Assembly: GCF_008365315.1 (NCBI RefSeq)
Contig: NZ_CP043506.1
Coordinates: 2,345,001-2,409,000 of the forward strand
Direction of reading: 5' to 3'
Origin: Acetobacter vaccinii
GTDB lineage: Bacteria > Pseudomonadota > Alphaproteobacteria > Acetobacterales > Acetobacteraceae
DNA: 64,000 bases
Below the pieces are notes generated by a model that searched no databases, was not told where the DNA came from, and saw only the letters and a list, made by a program, of their open reading frames with translations. Positions 28,031 to 37,259 of the stretch are shown in pieces (within the stretch, counting starts at the first letter, position 1; the number at the start of each line of letters is the position of its first letter). Made by a program: the position numbers and the translations under genes.

Positions 28031-28057
28031 CAGGATGCATATAGGATGCAAATGGGA
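28031..28057 (+). repeat. Integrase arm-type repeat, right end
   Basis: 27 bases containing two AGGATGC units spaced by 5 bases, matching 3183-3209 at 25 of 27 positions. It lies just upstream of the integrase start, so it may also regulate int. From 28058 to 28192 I see no gene. Confidence 0.55.
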
Positions 28058-28192
28058 TTGAAACGTCAGCGTGAGTAAGCGTAGGCAGAAGAGCCAAAAT
28101 GAACGACTTATTCAATTAAAATAATAGGATAGTAGTGGTTCTTCGGGATGCGTCGGGGAATTTCGTGGTGGGGCGTAGCTCTTACCTACAAA

Positions 28193-28248
28193 CTCATAAC
28201 CTGAAGGCCGCAGGTTCAAATCCTGCCCCCGCAACCAAAATTTCCAAA
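28193..28248 (+). repeat. att repeat, right copy (truncated tRNA-fMet)
   Basis: Identical over 56 bases to tRNA-fMet positions 3070-3125, starting at the anticodon stem. The 5' half of the tRNA is absent (replaced by unrelated sequence with only a short GTAGCTC match), so this is not a functional tRNA. It marks the right junction of island A and the left junction of island B. Confidence 0.88.
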
Positions 28249-28263
28249 CGAAATCAAGTAGTT

Positions 28264-28286
28264 AGCCCGCTCTCCGAGCGGGCTTT
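28264..28286 (+). terminator. Terminator after the truncated tRNA copy
   Basis: AGCCCGCTC / GAGCGGGCT stem with TTT, a near-copy of the hairpin after the real tRNA-fMet. It is followed by the direct repeat GGAATCATATAGGAATCATC (28309-28328). No gene lies between it and 28484. Confidence 0.8.
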
Positions 28287-28483
28287 CTGCGTTCCAGACC
28301 CACAACTGGAATCATATAGGAATCATCAGGAAGCGAATTCACGCGTAGTTCCGAGACGCAGAAGGCACGCCGCCAGAGGGCCGGGAAGGGCAAGAATCGG
28401 GCCAAGCTGTTTAGGTCTACTTCCGTTCTCCTTGCTTTTCACGGTGTCCTGACGTAACCAGAAATGCGAACGGTTCTCACTTT

Positions 28484-29008
28484 GTGAGTCGGAATTCAGG
28501 ACAGCGACGGGTGAGCACGGCAACCTACAAACATAGCGCGCAGGCGCACGGCGAAATGGTGAGCTACGCCTGGCGTCTGACGGGAAGCCGTGATCAGGCA
28601 GAAGAGGTTGTCCAGGAGGCTTATGTCCGGCTGGCCGAAGCTGCTGCCAAGCAGCTACTGGAAAAACCGGCGGCTTATCTGCGACGCGTAGTGCATAATC
28701 TGGCCCTTGACCATATCCGGTCACGGAAAAGGCGCGAGCGGATATTTGTCGCGGATTCAGATACAAATCTGGCCGAAATGGCATCGACGGAAGCTTCGCC
28801 AGAACAACAGACTCTCTCTCGTATGGAAATTTTCCGGCTTCAGGAAGCGTTGTCTGAGTTGCCGGATAACATACGGATAGCTGTCGAAATGCACCGCCTG
28901 GGTGGTGCAAAACTACGGGAAATCGCGGAAGCGCTGGACGTTTCCACGACGCAGGCTCATTATTTCATACGTAAGGGTGTGGCGCACTGCCTGACGAAGT
29001 TGGGCTGA
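28484..29008 (+). CDS. ECF sigma factor, FecI type
   Basis: About 174 residues (a GTG at 28511 with a better-placed AGGA would give 165). Sigma-70 region 2 (AWRLTGSRDQAEEVVQEAYVRL) and region 4 (LSELPDNIRIAVEMHRL with LREIAEALDVSTTQAHYFIRKG). FecI-type factors switch on an adjacent receptor gene when its ligand is sensed. It is followed in the same direction by a FecR-like sensor and a TonB-dependent receptor. No Fur box was identified with confidence upstream. Confidence 0.88.
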   Translation: MSRNSGQRRVSTATYKHSAQAHGEMVSYAWRLTGSRDQAEEVVQEAYVRLAEAAAKQLLEKPAAYLRRVVHNLALDHIRSRKRRERIFVADSDTNLAEMASTEASPEQQTLSRMEIFRLQEALSELPDNIRIAVEMHRLGGAKLREIAEALDVSTTQAHYFIRKGVAHCLTKLG

Positions 29009-29123
29009 TTTTCTCGTATGCCAAGATGTTTTTCCCGAAAAAATCCCGTGTCCGATAGTCTCTTCATAATAAGAGGGAGATGGATCGGTCTGCCTACGGG
29101 TATGCCTTCCCGCATGTCCGTTT

Positions 29124-30146
29124 GTGTTTGGGGGCCTCGTGGTGGAGACCGATGATCTGGAAAATCTGACGCCCGAAGAAAGTGAGGCCCTGGATTGGGT
29201 AATTTCGCTCCAGGAAGAGGGTGAAAATCAGACAATCCGTCAGAAGTTCAATATCTGGTTACACGCGACAGAAGAGAATGCGCGTGCCTGGGCCAAAATC
29301 TCACGGGTTTACGGCGGTATAGGCGAAACGAAGCCAGCATTTGAAGACACATGGCGTCCGGCCTTGAACGAGGCTGCGTCTTCTATGGTCGTTGGGCAGG
29401 TCGCGTCCGGGCGAACTGTGCGTCGCAGACGATTGTATGGGGTAACAGCCCTTGCCGCGAGTGTGGCGGTAAGTTGGTTCATTGTTGGTTCTGATGTGCG
29501 CCTCTTTTTTCAGGCGGATCAGGTGACGGGTATAGGCCAGTTACGAACTGTGTCTCTGCCCGATGGAAGCACTGTGACTCTTGCTCCCCGTTCCGCGATC
29601 GCATTCACGTCCGATGCGCATTCACGCACTGTTCGACTTCTGCAAGGGGAAGCGTGGTTTGATGTAAGACATTCCGCAGAGCAACCCTTCCACGTCGTCG
29701 CGCATGATCTGGACGTCATGGATGTCGGTACGAAATTCGACGTGCAGGAAGCAGAACGGGAAACAGAGGTTTCTGTAGAAAGCGGTGTGGTCAGGGTAAT
29801 GTCTGTTAACCCACCAGCGATATCCGAAGATATTGTCGCCGGACAAACTGTTGCGATCTCTGCTGACCATCTTGTGAGACGGGGCAATGCCGACCCGACT
29901 ATGATCGCGGGATGGCGTGACGGGGTGCTCACTGTTCAGAACCGGACAATATCCGATGTCGTGGAGGCAATCCGTCCGTGGCATCGAGGGCTACTCATTC
30001 TTTCGGGGAGCAGGCTCGGCAACCGCCGTGTAACGGGTGTCTACGATCTGCGGCATCCGCAGGCAGCGATCAAGGCTTTGGCCGATGCCTACGGGATTAA
30101 AATTACCAGAATATCGCCGTGGCTTGTGATTCTTTCTGAAAGCTAA
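29124..30146 (+). CDS. FecR-family anti-sigma/signal relay protein
   Basis: About 340 residues. N-terminal cytoplasmic DUF4880-like segment (EALDWVISLQEEGENQTI), one transmembrane helix around residue 95-115 (VTALAASVAVSWFIVG), periplasmic FecR domain (VSLPDGSTVTLAPRSAI, GEAWFDVRH, VMDVGTKFDVQ) and C-terminal secretin/TonB-like region. It relays receptor occupancy to the sigma factor. The start is uncertain: GTG at 29124, 29139 or 29142. Confidence 0.87.
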   Translation: MFGGLVVETDDLENLTPEESEALDWVISLQEEGENQTIRQKFNIWLHATEENARAWAKISRVYGGIGETKPAFEDTWRPALNEAASSMVVGQVASGRTVRRRRLYGVTALAASVAVSWFIVGSDVRLFFQADQVTGIGQLRTVSLPDGSTVTLAPRSAIAFTSDAHSRTVRLLQGEAWFDVRHSAEQPFHVVAHDLDVMDVGTKFDVQEAERETEVSVESGVVRVMSVNPPAISEDIVAGQTVAISADHLVRRGNADPTMIAGWRDGVLTVQNRTISDVVEAIRPWHRGLLILSGSRLGNRRVTGVYDLRHPQAAIKALADAYGIKITRISPWLVILSES

Positions 30147-30322
30147 CGCCTTGTTCTGACAGCACTATATAAATCAGTCTGTATTTTATTTTTCAGAAAT
30201 TTCAAAAAAAGACCCCCTCAACAGTCAGTAGAAACATAGGGCATGCAGTTGCGTCGCGTTCGCATAAAATGCGCAACGCAGCAAGCGCCATCGGGCTGTA
30301 GCATAGAGAAGGTCATCAGGTG

Positions 30323-32857
30323 ATGGGTGCAAAATCCGGCGACGCACGGATGCGGAAATATATTGGAAATTCCAAGGTCTTTTTACTGACATCGGCTTTA
30401 GGCGGAATTGCAGTTTCGCCACTGCACGCGCAAACGACGGCGGCAAAAGAGTTTCACATACCTGCGCAATCTTTGCCCGCAGCGCTGACACAGTTTGGTC
30501 GTCAGGCTGGTTTGCAGGTGAGTATTCCAGCGTCATTGGTCGAAGGTAAGACGTCCCATGCGGTCAATGGAACAATGTCGCCTTCGCAGTCTTTGGCGCA
30601 AATTCTGAGTGGCACAGGACTGACATATCGCGTCAATGCTAACGTCGTTACCTTGGTACCCGCCACTGCCAACATCACCCTCGGTCCTGTTCGGGTAGGC
30701 GGACAAATCTCTAAACAAGACCCGACTGGCCCAGGTGTCGGATACGTCGCCACAACTACAATGGCTAGCACCAAAACGGATACACCAATCACCGAAATAC
30801 CTAATTCTATCTATGTTGTTACAAAGCAGATAATGCAGGATCAGCAGCCGCAAAATGTGCAACAGGCATTGCGTTATACGCCCGGCGTTTTTGCAGAAAC
30901 TTTTGGCACGGCGGGAAATGGTGCAGCTAAAGGACCATCCAACGGCATCATGCAACGAGGTTTTGCCACTACGGAGTTTATCGACGGCCTGATGACAACA
31001 TCATCTAGCGCAGGGGAAACCGCTTTTGTTGAGCGCATTGAAGCGGTCAATGGTCCGGCTTCAGTGATGTACGGACAAGTCACGCCGGGTGGAATGCTTT
31101 CAATAGATTTGAAAAAACCCACAGATACACCGTTACATTCGGCATCGTTAGGGTTTGGGAACTGGGGGCGTTATGAAGCAACATTTGATATTAGTGATAA
31201 GCTTACTGAATCTGGGAACGTAAGGTACCGTATTGCGGCTATCGGTGTCACACAAGGAAGCCAAACAAACTATATCGATTACCACCGGGTCGGTGTCCTG
31301 CCTTCTATTACATGGGATATTGATAGGAAAACGTCCCTTACCCTCTTGGGAATGTATATGTATACCCCAGGAGACGGTATTTCTGCAGAATATCCTATTT
31401 CTGGCACTCTCATTTCCAACGGCCAGACTAGGATACCCCGAAGTGCATTTTTGGGCCTGCCTGGATGGAACACTGCAGGCAATAAAGATGCGATGTTTGA
31501 ATACCAATTTAAGCATAATTTTAATAAATACATTAATTTTAGTCAGGTATTCCGCTGGGAAAACAGCCAATATAATATGAAGACCTCGTATTTGAATACG
31601 GGAACAAGCACTGGACAAAGCAATGTCACTGCGTGGACCCCTTGGCTCTTCAATACTAACCAAACGACATCAAGCCTCGATACTCGCCTGTTCGGAAAAT
31701 TTAAAACCGGTCCGGTTAGTCACACGTGGGTCATTGGAAATGATTTTCGTAACTTTAATTACCCACAATATTTTCAGTATGATTTGGGATCTAGTAATTT
31801 AATTAATTCGTATAATCCGCAAGAGTATTATAGTAATTTATCCTATTGTTTCAGTTTTTCAAGTAAATCGTGCTTCACATTCGGTGATCGTCAAGCTCTA
31901 AGTTATTTTCAAGATGGTCTGTATTTTCAAGACCAGATAAAATGGAAAGGCCTTTCTATTTTGCTGGGAGGCCGTCAAGACTGGGTCAATTATTCTCGGA
32001 AAAGCGTCATAAATTATAATATTTACGGAACAAAAATGTCTACTAATAACGATGCGGGTAGTGAACCGCAAAGCGCGTTCACTTGGCGTGCGGGCCTTAT
32101 CTATAATTTCGATTTCGGCCTTGCTCCTTACTTCAGTTATTCCACATCGTTCGTTCCTCAGGCAGGATCAACAAATTATCTTGGTCAGCCATTTGCTCCA
32201 TTGACTGGTAAACAATTTGAGGCTGGGCTTAAGTACAAATTTCCGCATAAGGACATTCTTTTAACAGCTTCTGCATTTCATATTGACGAAGATCACTATC
32301 TCATTAGTGACCTAACTCATTCAGGCTTTAGTGCTGACGCTGGTCGAGTTGTATCTCAGGGTTTCGAGGTATCCGCGAATGCTAATATTACACGCGATTT
32401 AAGACTGGTTGCGTCTTATAGCTATACGGATATAAGATTTGGAAAGAGTAACGTAACAGATCAGCGCTACAATCCTTATACTAAATCATATTATGGAAAT
32501 GCTCTCTCAGAAGAAGGGATGTCGGTTCCACAAGTGCCGCGTAATATGTTTTCTATTTTTGCCGATTATACGATACCGCAGAATGTAGCTAAAGGGTTTG
32601 GTCTCAATTGGGGATTGAGATATGTCGGAGCTACATATGTTGATAATGTTGAATCATTTAAAACGCCATCTTATGTTTTGTTTGATCTCGGAGCCCACTA
32701 CGATTTCGGTGCAGTATCGTCTTCTCTTCGTGGGTTGAAAGCACAAATCGCTGTTTCGAATTTGACAAACAAATATTATTTAACAGCATGCTCGACTGCC
32801 GTTTGTTACCTTGGTCAAGGTAGGCGCGTGTATGGAAATCTAACCTATAATTGGTGA
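30323..32857 (+). CDS. TonB-dependent siderophore receptor with STN signalling domain
   Basis: About 844 residues (ATG at 30323). Signal peptide ending near SPLHAQ, then an STN domain (FHIPAQSLPAALTQFGRQAG) that contacts FecR. Plug domain with IMQRGF, VERIEAVNGPASVMYGQ and PGGMLSI; 22-stranded barrel ending in the typical terminal YGNLTYNW. The pattern fits hydroxamate or ferrichrome-type receptors (FhuA/FpvA-like), but the ligand cannot be assigned. With the preceding sigma/FecR pair it forms a self-contained cell-surface signalling uptake unit. It is AT-richer than its regulators, especially 31.5-32.8 kb. Confidence 0.9.
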   Translation: MGAKSGDARMRKYIGNSKVFLLTSALGGIAVSPLHAQTTAAKEFHIPAQSLPAALTQFGRQAGLQVSIPASLVEGKTSHAVNGTMSPSQSLAQILSGTGLTYRVNANVVTLVPATANITLGPVRVGGQISKQDPTGPGVGYVATTTMASTKTDTPITEIPNSIYVVTKQIMQDQQPQNVQQALRYTPGVFAETFGTAGNGAAKGPSNGIMQRGFATTEFIDGLMTTSSSAGETAFVERIEAVNGPASVMYGQVTPGGMLSIDLKKPTDTPLHSASLGFGNWGRYEATFDISDKLTESGNVRYRIAAIGVTQGSQTNYIDYHRVGVLPSITWDIDRKTSLTLLGMYMYTPGDGISAEYPISGTLISNGQTRIPRSAFLGLPGWNTAGNKDAMFEYQFKHNFNKYINFSQVFRWENSQYNMKTSYLNTGTSTGQSNVTAWTPWLFNTNQTTSSLDTRLFGKFKTGPVSHTWVIGNDFRNFNYPQYFQYDLGSSNLINSYNPQEYYSNLSYCFSFSSKSCFTFGDRQALSYFQDGLYFQDQIKWKGLSILLGGRQDWVNYSRKSVINYNIYGTKMSTNNDAGSEPQSAFTWRAGLIYNFDFGLAPYFSYSTSFVPQAGSTNYLGQPFAPLTGKQFEAGLKYKFPHKDILLTASAFHIDEDHYLISDLTHSGFSADAGRVVSQGFEVSANANITRDLRLVASYSYTDIRFGKSNVTDQRYNPYTKSYYGNALSEEGMSVPQVPRNMFSIFADYTIPQNVAKGFGLNWGLRYVGATYVDNVESFKTPSYVLFDLGAHYDFGAVSSSLRGLKAQIAVSNLTNKYYLTACSTAVCYLGQGRRVYGNLTYNW

Positions 32858-33054
32858 AACTTCATCGTTCCCAACTATAGCGTCCGTTTCTCTTTAAATC
32901 CAAATCTTGCCCTTCGAATCAGTTCAAAGTCGTTGGATGCTCCTGTGCAATATCCGTGAGAACTTAATGTAAATACAACGTGGGGCCGCCTGACAGGTGC
33001 GGCATGTTTTGCCGTACCCGGTCGGTGGCTCCCCAGTCGAGAGGACCGTCGCTC

Positions 33055-33791
33055 ATGCCACTGGACATCTGGCATTCCGAGGCCGATCTGGCCATCCTCA
33101 GAACCCTCCCGGCCTCCGCTCTTGCCGGGGCCTTCATGCGGCGCTGGTCCCGCTATGTCAGCGATTATCGCGACATTCTGCTGCGGGGCGGTGCCAGCGG
33201 CAATCCCTCGCTCCTGTGGGCGGCGTTCCGGGACCGATGGAGGTTACAGTTTTGTCCATAATCCGGACATTCCCATCACCCGGAAACCCGTCATCTGGCG
33301 CAGGGAAGACACAACACGGATCATCAGCCTGACGGATGCGCCACGCGGCTTTACTGATCTCCGCTCGCTGGATTTCGAAGCAATGGGCCGCGTCCTGTTC
33401 GACAGCGAGGATGATGCGGGACGCTCCATCACCGTGACGGGCTCCTTCGGGACGTTTTCCTTCCTGCTGGATGATCCGGCCGCCGCAAAGCGTCCCGCCG
33501 TGGTCATCCCGCTGGACCCCCATTACCGAAGTCGCTGGTATGAGGCTGGCCGCTTCGTCTCCCACCATCTTGGTTTCAGGCTGCCGTCGCGTGTGCCCCC
33601 GGTCATCACGCCCTTTCGGTCCCTGTATCTGATCCGCTGCCTGCATGCCTATGATCTGCATCGGGCGGGTGCCGATGAACGCCGCATTGCTGCCGTCCTC
33701 ATCAATCCCCGCGCTCTGACCATGTCCTGGAACGAATGGTGTGACCATACATGGCGCAGGACTGCCAAGGACTGGCGCGACGAAGGCATCG
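33055..33791 (+). pseudogene. DUF2285/DUF6499 plasmid-type gene, frameshifted and cut by IS
   Basis: The N-terminal part (MPLDIWHSEADLAILRTL) reads in one frame up to about 33250. The rest (VHNPDIPITRKPVIWRRED onward, with LTDAPRGFTDL, VIPLDPHY and LIRCLHAYDLHRAG) is in another. The second part matches the DUF2285 pattern common on alphaproteobacterial plasmids, next to an N-terminal DUF6499-like domain. The IS3 copy 2 removes the last few codons. Related genes normally sit near plasmid replication modules, so this may be a displaced piece of the block in island A. Confidence 0.7.
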
Positions 33792-33832
33792 TGAACTGCC
33801 CCGGGTTTACCGGAGAGTAAAATTCTCGGAGG

Positions 33833-34174
33833 ATGAGCCCTATGGTAGAGAAGAAGAAGACATCACGTTATTCGCCTGAGTTCCGTGAGCGCGCGGTGCG
33901 CCTTCTGGACGAGCATCGCTCGGATTACCCGAGCCTATCAGCGGCCTGTCGCGAGATTGGTGGCAAGCTTGGCTGTTCGGGCGACAGCCTGCATGACTGG
34001 TGGAAGCAGGCCCGGCGGGACGCGGGTGCGCAGCCGGGGCCAACCACGGCCGAGACGGCACGGATCAAGGCGTTGGAGCGTGAGGTCCGTGAACTGCGTC
34101 AGGCCAATGAGATCCTCAAGAAGGCCTCGGCCTATTTTGCTCAGGCGGAGCTCGACCGCCCGTTTCGCAAATGA
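33833..34174 (+). CDS. IS3-family transposase orfA
   Basis: 113 residues, identical in translation to the orfA of copy 1: HTH region [15 protein letters not shown] and a leucine-rich coiled coil near the C-terminus. The stop overlaps orfB by ATGA. Confidence 0.93.
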   Translation: MSPMVEKKKTSRYSPEFRERAVRLLDEHRSDYPSLSAACREIGGKLGCSGDSLHDWWKQARRDAGAQPGPTTAETARIKALEREVRELRQANEILKKASAYFAQAELDRPFRK

Positions 34175-35076
34175 TCGCGTTTATTGAAACCTGCCGTGCC
34201 GATTACGGGGTCGAGCCAATCTGTCGCGTTCTGCCGATTGCCCCGTCCACGTTTTACCAGCAGGCGGCCATAGCAAGAGATCCGGCCACGGCCAGCCCGC
34301 GTGCCCGGCGCGATAGGGAACTGATGGAACATATCCGCCGGATCTGGCAGGACAACCGTGCTGTTTATGGTGCGCGCAAGGTGTGGCATAGCCTGCACCG
34401 TGAAGGGCGACAGGTGGCGCGTTGCACTGTTGAGCGCCTGATGCGCAAGATGGGTCTGAAGGGTGTCATCCGGGGCCGGAAGGTCATCACGACCCGTCCG
34501 GATACGGCGCGCCCCTGTCCCAATGACAGGGTTAACCGGCAGTTCCGGGCCGAGGCCCCCAACCAGCTCTGGGTTTCGGACTTCACCTATGTCCAGACCT
34601 GGAATGGCATGGTCTATGTGGCTTTCGTCATCGATGTGTTCGCCCGCAGGATCGTGGGTTGGAAAGTCTCGACTTCCATGACCACCCAGTTCGTGCTCGA
34701 CGCCCTTGAACAGGCCATCTGGCAACGAAAGCCTGCGGGAAATAAGGTGCTGATCCATCATTCGGACCGTGGCTCACAATATCTGTCGATCCGATATACC
34801 GAACGCTTGGCGCTGGCTGACATAGACGCCTCAGTCGGCACGGTCGGTGACAGCTACGACAATGCGCTGGCAGAGACCATCAACGGTTTATACAAGGCCG
34901 AGGTCATCCATCATCTGGGGCCATGGAAATCCATGGCGCAGGTCGAATGGGAAACCCTCAGATGGGTGGACTGGTATAATAATCGACGCCTATTAGCACC
35001 AATCGGCTACAGGCCGCCCGCCGAAGCCGAACGCGCCTTCTATGAAGATCAGAGCGGGCTTGATATCGCTGCCTGA
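34171..35076 (+). CDS. IS3-family transposase orfB (DDE integrase core)
   Basis: 301 residues. HTH_21-like N-terminal region (VYGARKVWHSL), then the rve core with catalytic Asp in WVSDFTYV, Asp in HHSDRGSQYLS and Glu in NALAETINGLYK; C-terminal WVDWYNNRRLL is standard for IS3 OrfB. The serine codon mutated to a stop in copy 1 is intact here (TCG). Confidence 0.94.
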   Translation: MIAFIETCRADYGVEPICRVLPIAPSTFYQQAAIARDPATASPRARRDRELMEHIRRIWQDNRAVYGARKVWHSLHREGRQVARCTVERLMRKMGLKGVIRGRKVITTRPDTARPCPNDRVNRQFRAEAPNQLWVSDFTYVQTWNGMVYVAFVIDVFARRIVGWKVSTSMTTQFVLDALEQAIWQRKPAGNKVLIHHSDRGSQYLSIRYTERLALADIDASVGTVGDSYDNALAETINGLYKAEVIHHLGPWKSMAQVEWETLRWVDWYNNRRLLAPIGYRPPAEAERAFYEDQSGLDIAA

Positions 35077-35123
35077 TTACTGAACAAATCGCTCTCCGGT
35101 AAACCCGGGGCAGTTCAGCACAC

Positions 35124-35318
35124 CTAACCACTGGTAACGATGTCGCCGATACGAAGGCTGACAAGATCGCAGCCTCTGAGTTTGCTATCGAGAGCAAGAT
35201 CAAACAAAGCTCTGTCTCTGACACGCTGTTCGCTCCCCAGCCAAAACCGAATAGCCCAGACGTGCTTTTCTGTGAGCGCCCGCTTGGCGCAAACCATTTT
35301 TCCTGCATTCCAAGACAC
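35124..35318 (-). pseudogene. Tyrosine recombinase N-terminal fragment
   Basis: 64 codons reading KRALTEKHVWAIRFWL, then RDRALFDLALDSKLRGCDLV and SLRIGDIV before a stop six bases from the IS end. This is the start of a small tyrosine recombinase family common on proteobacterial plasmids. The catalytic domain is missing. It may be the remains of the integrase of island B or of a plasmid resolvase. Confidence 0.65.
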
Positions 35319-35549
35319 GGACGCCTTCAGTGTAGGCGATGGAAATCGCGTTTTTTTTCATGATACTTTCTCCTGATCAACTGTTGCTCATGCAGCAATC
35401 AGAAGTCTGGAGGAGGATATCGGCGGATAACGAGAACTATTGCCGACCGTCCGCTTTACGGAAACTGGAACGGCTCTTCTTATGACCGAGATGAGGCGAC
35501 TGCCGCCTGTCTGCTCTTGCATCACTGAGCGGACGGGCAGATTAGGGGG

Positions 35550-37073
35550 GATAGTGTTGAAAAACTCATGGTGAAGAGTGAAAGTGTTGCCAAGCCACTT
35601 CGACATAAGTGCAGCTTTCTTGCCTCAGGTGGATAAGGCAGGCGCTCCGGGAGGTATCAGTTTCGCCATTTTGCGGAGATTTTGAGCAGCTGCGGCGAGA
35701 TGGAACTCATCACGGGCACCGTTTGGTCCTCTGAGCCTCAACCGATCGATCTTCAAAATGCGCTTGAGGTGAGCAAACAGCATTTCAACCTTCTTTCGTT
35801 CTCGTCTGGAGATAATATAGGCGTCGGTTAAAGCAATGTCGCGGGCCATATCACGAGCGCCTTCATGAATAGAGCGCAGAACCTTACGATTGGGCTGATT
35901 GGGGCAGCATTTTGGTTTGAGAGTGCATACGTCGCACGCCAGTTTCGACGAACGGTATCGAAGTAGGTTGTCGGGAGGGGCATTTGGTTGATCCGAGTTG
36001 ATCTTGCGCCACTGCTGCTTCAGTTGCTGTCCTCCAGGACAGATGTAAAGATCGTGCACGTGGTCATATGTGAAATCTCGACGTTCGAAAGTCCCGTCCT
36101 GCCGGGCAGATTTGTCGAAGACCGGAATGTGAGGTTCGATGCCACGCTCATGAACCAGCCACGCAAGATTTTCAGCGGATCCATAAGCTGTATCCGCCGC
36201 AAGCCTTTCGGGCCATATTCCAAATGTTTCCTGCGTACGCTCTATCATTCGGCGTTGCGCCGTAACCTCGGCCTGCCGGATGGCTGTCGTGGTTTCTACA
36301 TCCATGATGACAGCCGATTTAAGGTCGATGAGGTAATTTGTGCAGTAGGCATAATAAGCAAGGCCACCGCTTGCAGCGTTCCAACGTGCCGCAGGATCGA
36401 CCGGAGAGATATATTTTGGTTGCACGGGCGTAGCAGACCCAAATGCAGCATCGTCCAGCACCGAGAAATACTCCCGCACAGCACGTTGGGCTGCCTCGAT
36501 CGGCAGTTTATCTGGGCCCGGAACACTACGCTGCCGATTAGCGTCAGCCTTGATCGTGCTGGCATCGACCGCAAAGCCTTCACCGCCCACCAGTCCCTTG
36601 GCGATACACTGCCGGACGGTCATTTCGAACATTTGGCGAAGCAGATCACTCTCCCGGAAGCGTCCGTGCCGGTTTTTCGAGAATGTCGAATGATCAGGCA
36701 CAGGGCCGTTGAGACCAAGGCCACAGAACCACCGGTAGGCCAGGTTAAGATGGACTTCTTCACATAGCCGTCGCTCGGATCGAATACCCATCACGTAGCC
36801 AACGATTAACATCCTGATGATCAGCTCGGGATCGATTGAAGGCCGTCCCGTGCCGCTGTAAAATGGACGAAGATGCTCACGCAGGCCGTCCAGATCGACA
36901 AAGCGATCAATTGAACGCAAAAGATGGCCAGCTGGCACATGGTCTTCAAGACGGAACTCGTAGAACAGTGCCTCCTGTATTTTCGTTCGATCACCCATCA
37001 TTTGCAGGTTCCTCCTGCGAAGAGTGAATCAGTGCTTCACTCTCAAAGCAAGCGCGACTTTTTCAACACTATC
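35550..37073 (-). mobile_element. IS1182-family element
   Basis: 1524 bases with 15-base perfect inverted ends GATAGTGTTGAAAAA / TTTTTCAACACTATC. Both outer flanks are runs of G (at least GGGG), compatible with a short target duplication. It contains one transposase gene. The flanking 35388-35549 and 37074-37259 stretches hold no recognisable gene. Confidence 0.88.
35625..37001 (-). CDS. IS1182-family transposase
   Basis: 458 residues. N-terminal DUF772-like domain (FYSGTGRPSIDPELIIRMLIVGYVMGIRSERRL) and DDE_Tnp_1_6-type C-terminal domain (CxxCxLKPKC cysteine cluster, RRERKKVEMLFAHLKRIL with catalytic Glu). Full length for the family and apparently intact. Preceded by AGGAACCTGCAA before the ATG. 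Confidence 0.93.
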   Translation of the reverse strand: MMGDRTKIQEALFYEFRLEDHVPAGHLLRSIDRFVDLDGLREHLRPFYSGTGRPSIDPELIIRMLIVGYVMGIRSERRLCEEVHLNLAYRWFCGLGLNGPVPDHSTFSKNRHGRFRESDLLRQMFEMTVRQCIAKGLVGGEGFAVDASTIKADANRQRSVPGPDKLPIEAAQRAVREYFSVLDDAAFGSATPVQPKYISPVDPAARWNAASGGLAYYAYCTNYLIDLKSAVIMDVETTTAIRQAEVTAQRRMIERTQETFGIWPERLAADTAYGSAENLAWLVHERGIEPHIPVFDKSARQDGTFERRDFTYDHVHDLYICPGGQQLKQQWRKINSDQPNAPPDNLLRYRSSKLACDVCTLKPKCCPNQPNRKVLRSIHEGARDMARDIALTDAYIISRRERKKVEMLFAHLKRILKIDRLRLRGPNGARDEFHLAAAAQNLRKMAKLIPPGAPALST

Positions 37074-37259
37074 GGGGGAGGACGGCACGTCTCTTTTCGT
37101 ACAAAAGATATAGAAAAGCGGACGTTTAAGAAGCCAGAGGGATCCTAGATGAAGAGCAAAAGCCAGTCATTCATGATCAGGATACACCGTGATCCCAAAG
37201 ACATTTGATGTTAAGATTGTCAGTGATAACAAGGGATAAAACAGGGCTCTGGTCAGAAA

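Larger units (their letters stand above)
33792..35117 (+). mobile_element. IS3-family element, copy 2 (intact)
   Basis: 1326 bases, with the same 26-base perfect terminal repeats and the same internal layout as copy 1 at 25363-26688, in inverted orientation. Both frames are open, so it is the probable active copy. It truncates a DUF2285 gene on its left and abuts an integrase fragment on its right. No target-site duplication is visible (flanks ATCG and GCAC). Confidence 0.92.

Noticed and set aside
28193..28237. A second tRNA-fMet gene
   Set aside because: Only the 3' half is present; the acceptor 5' strand and D-arm are missing.
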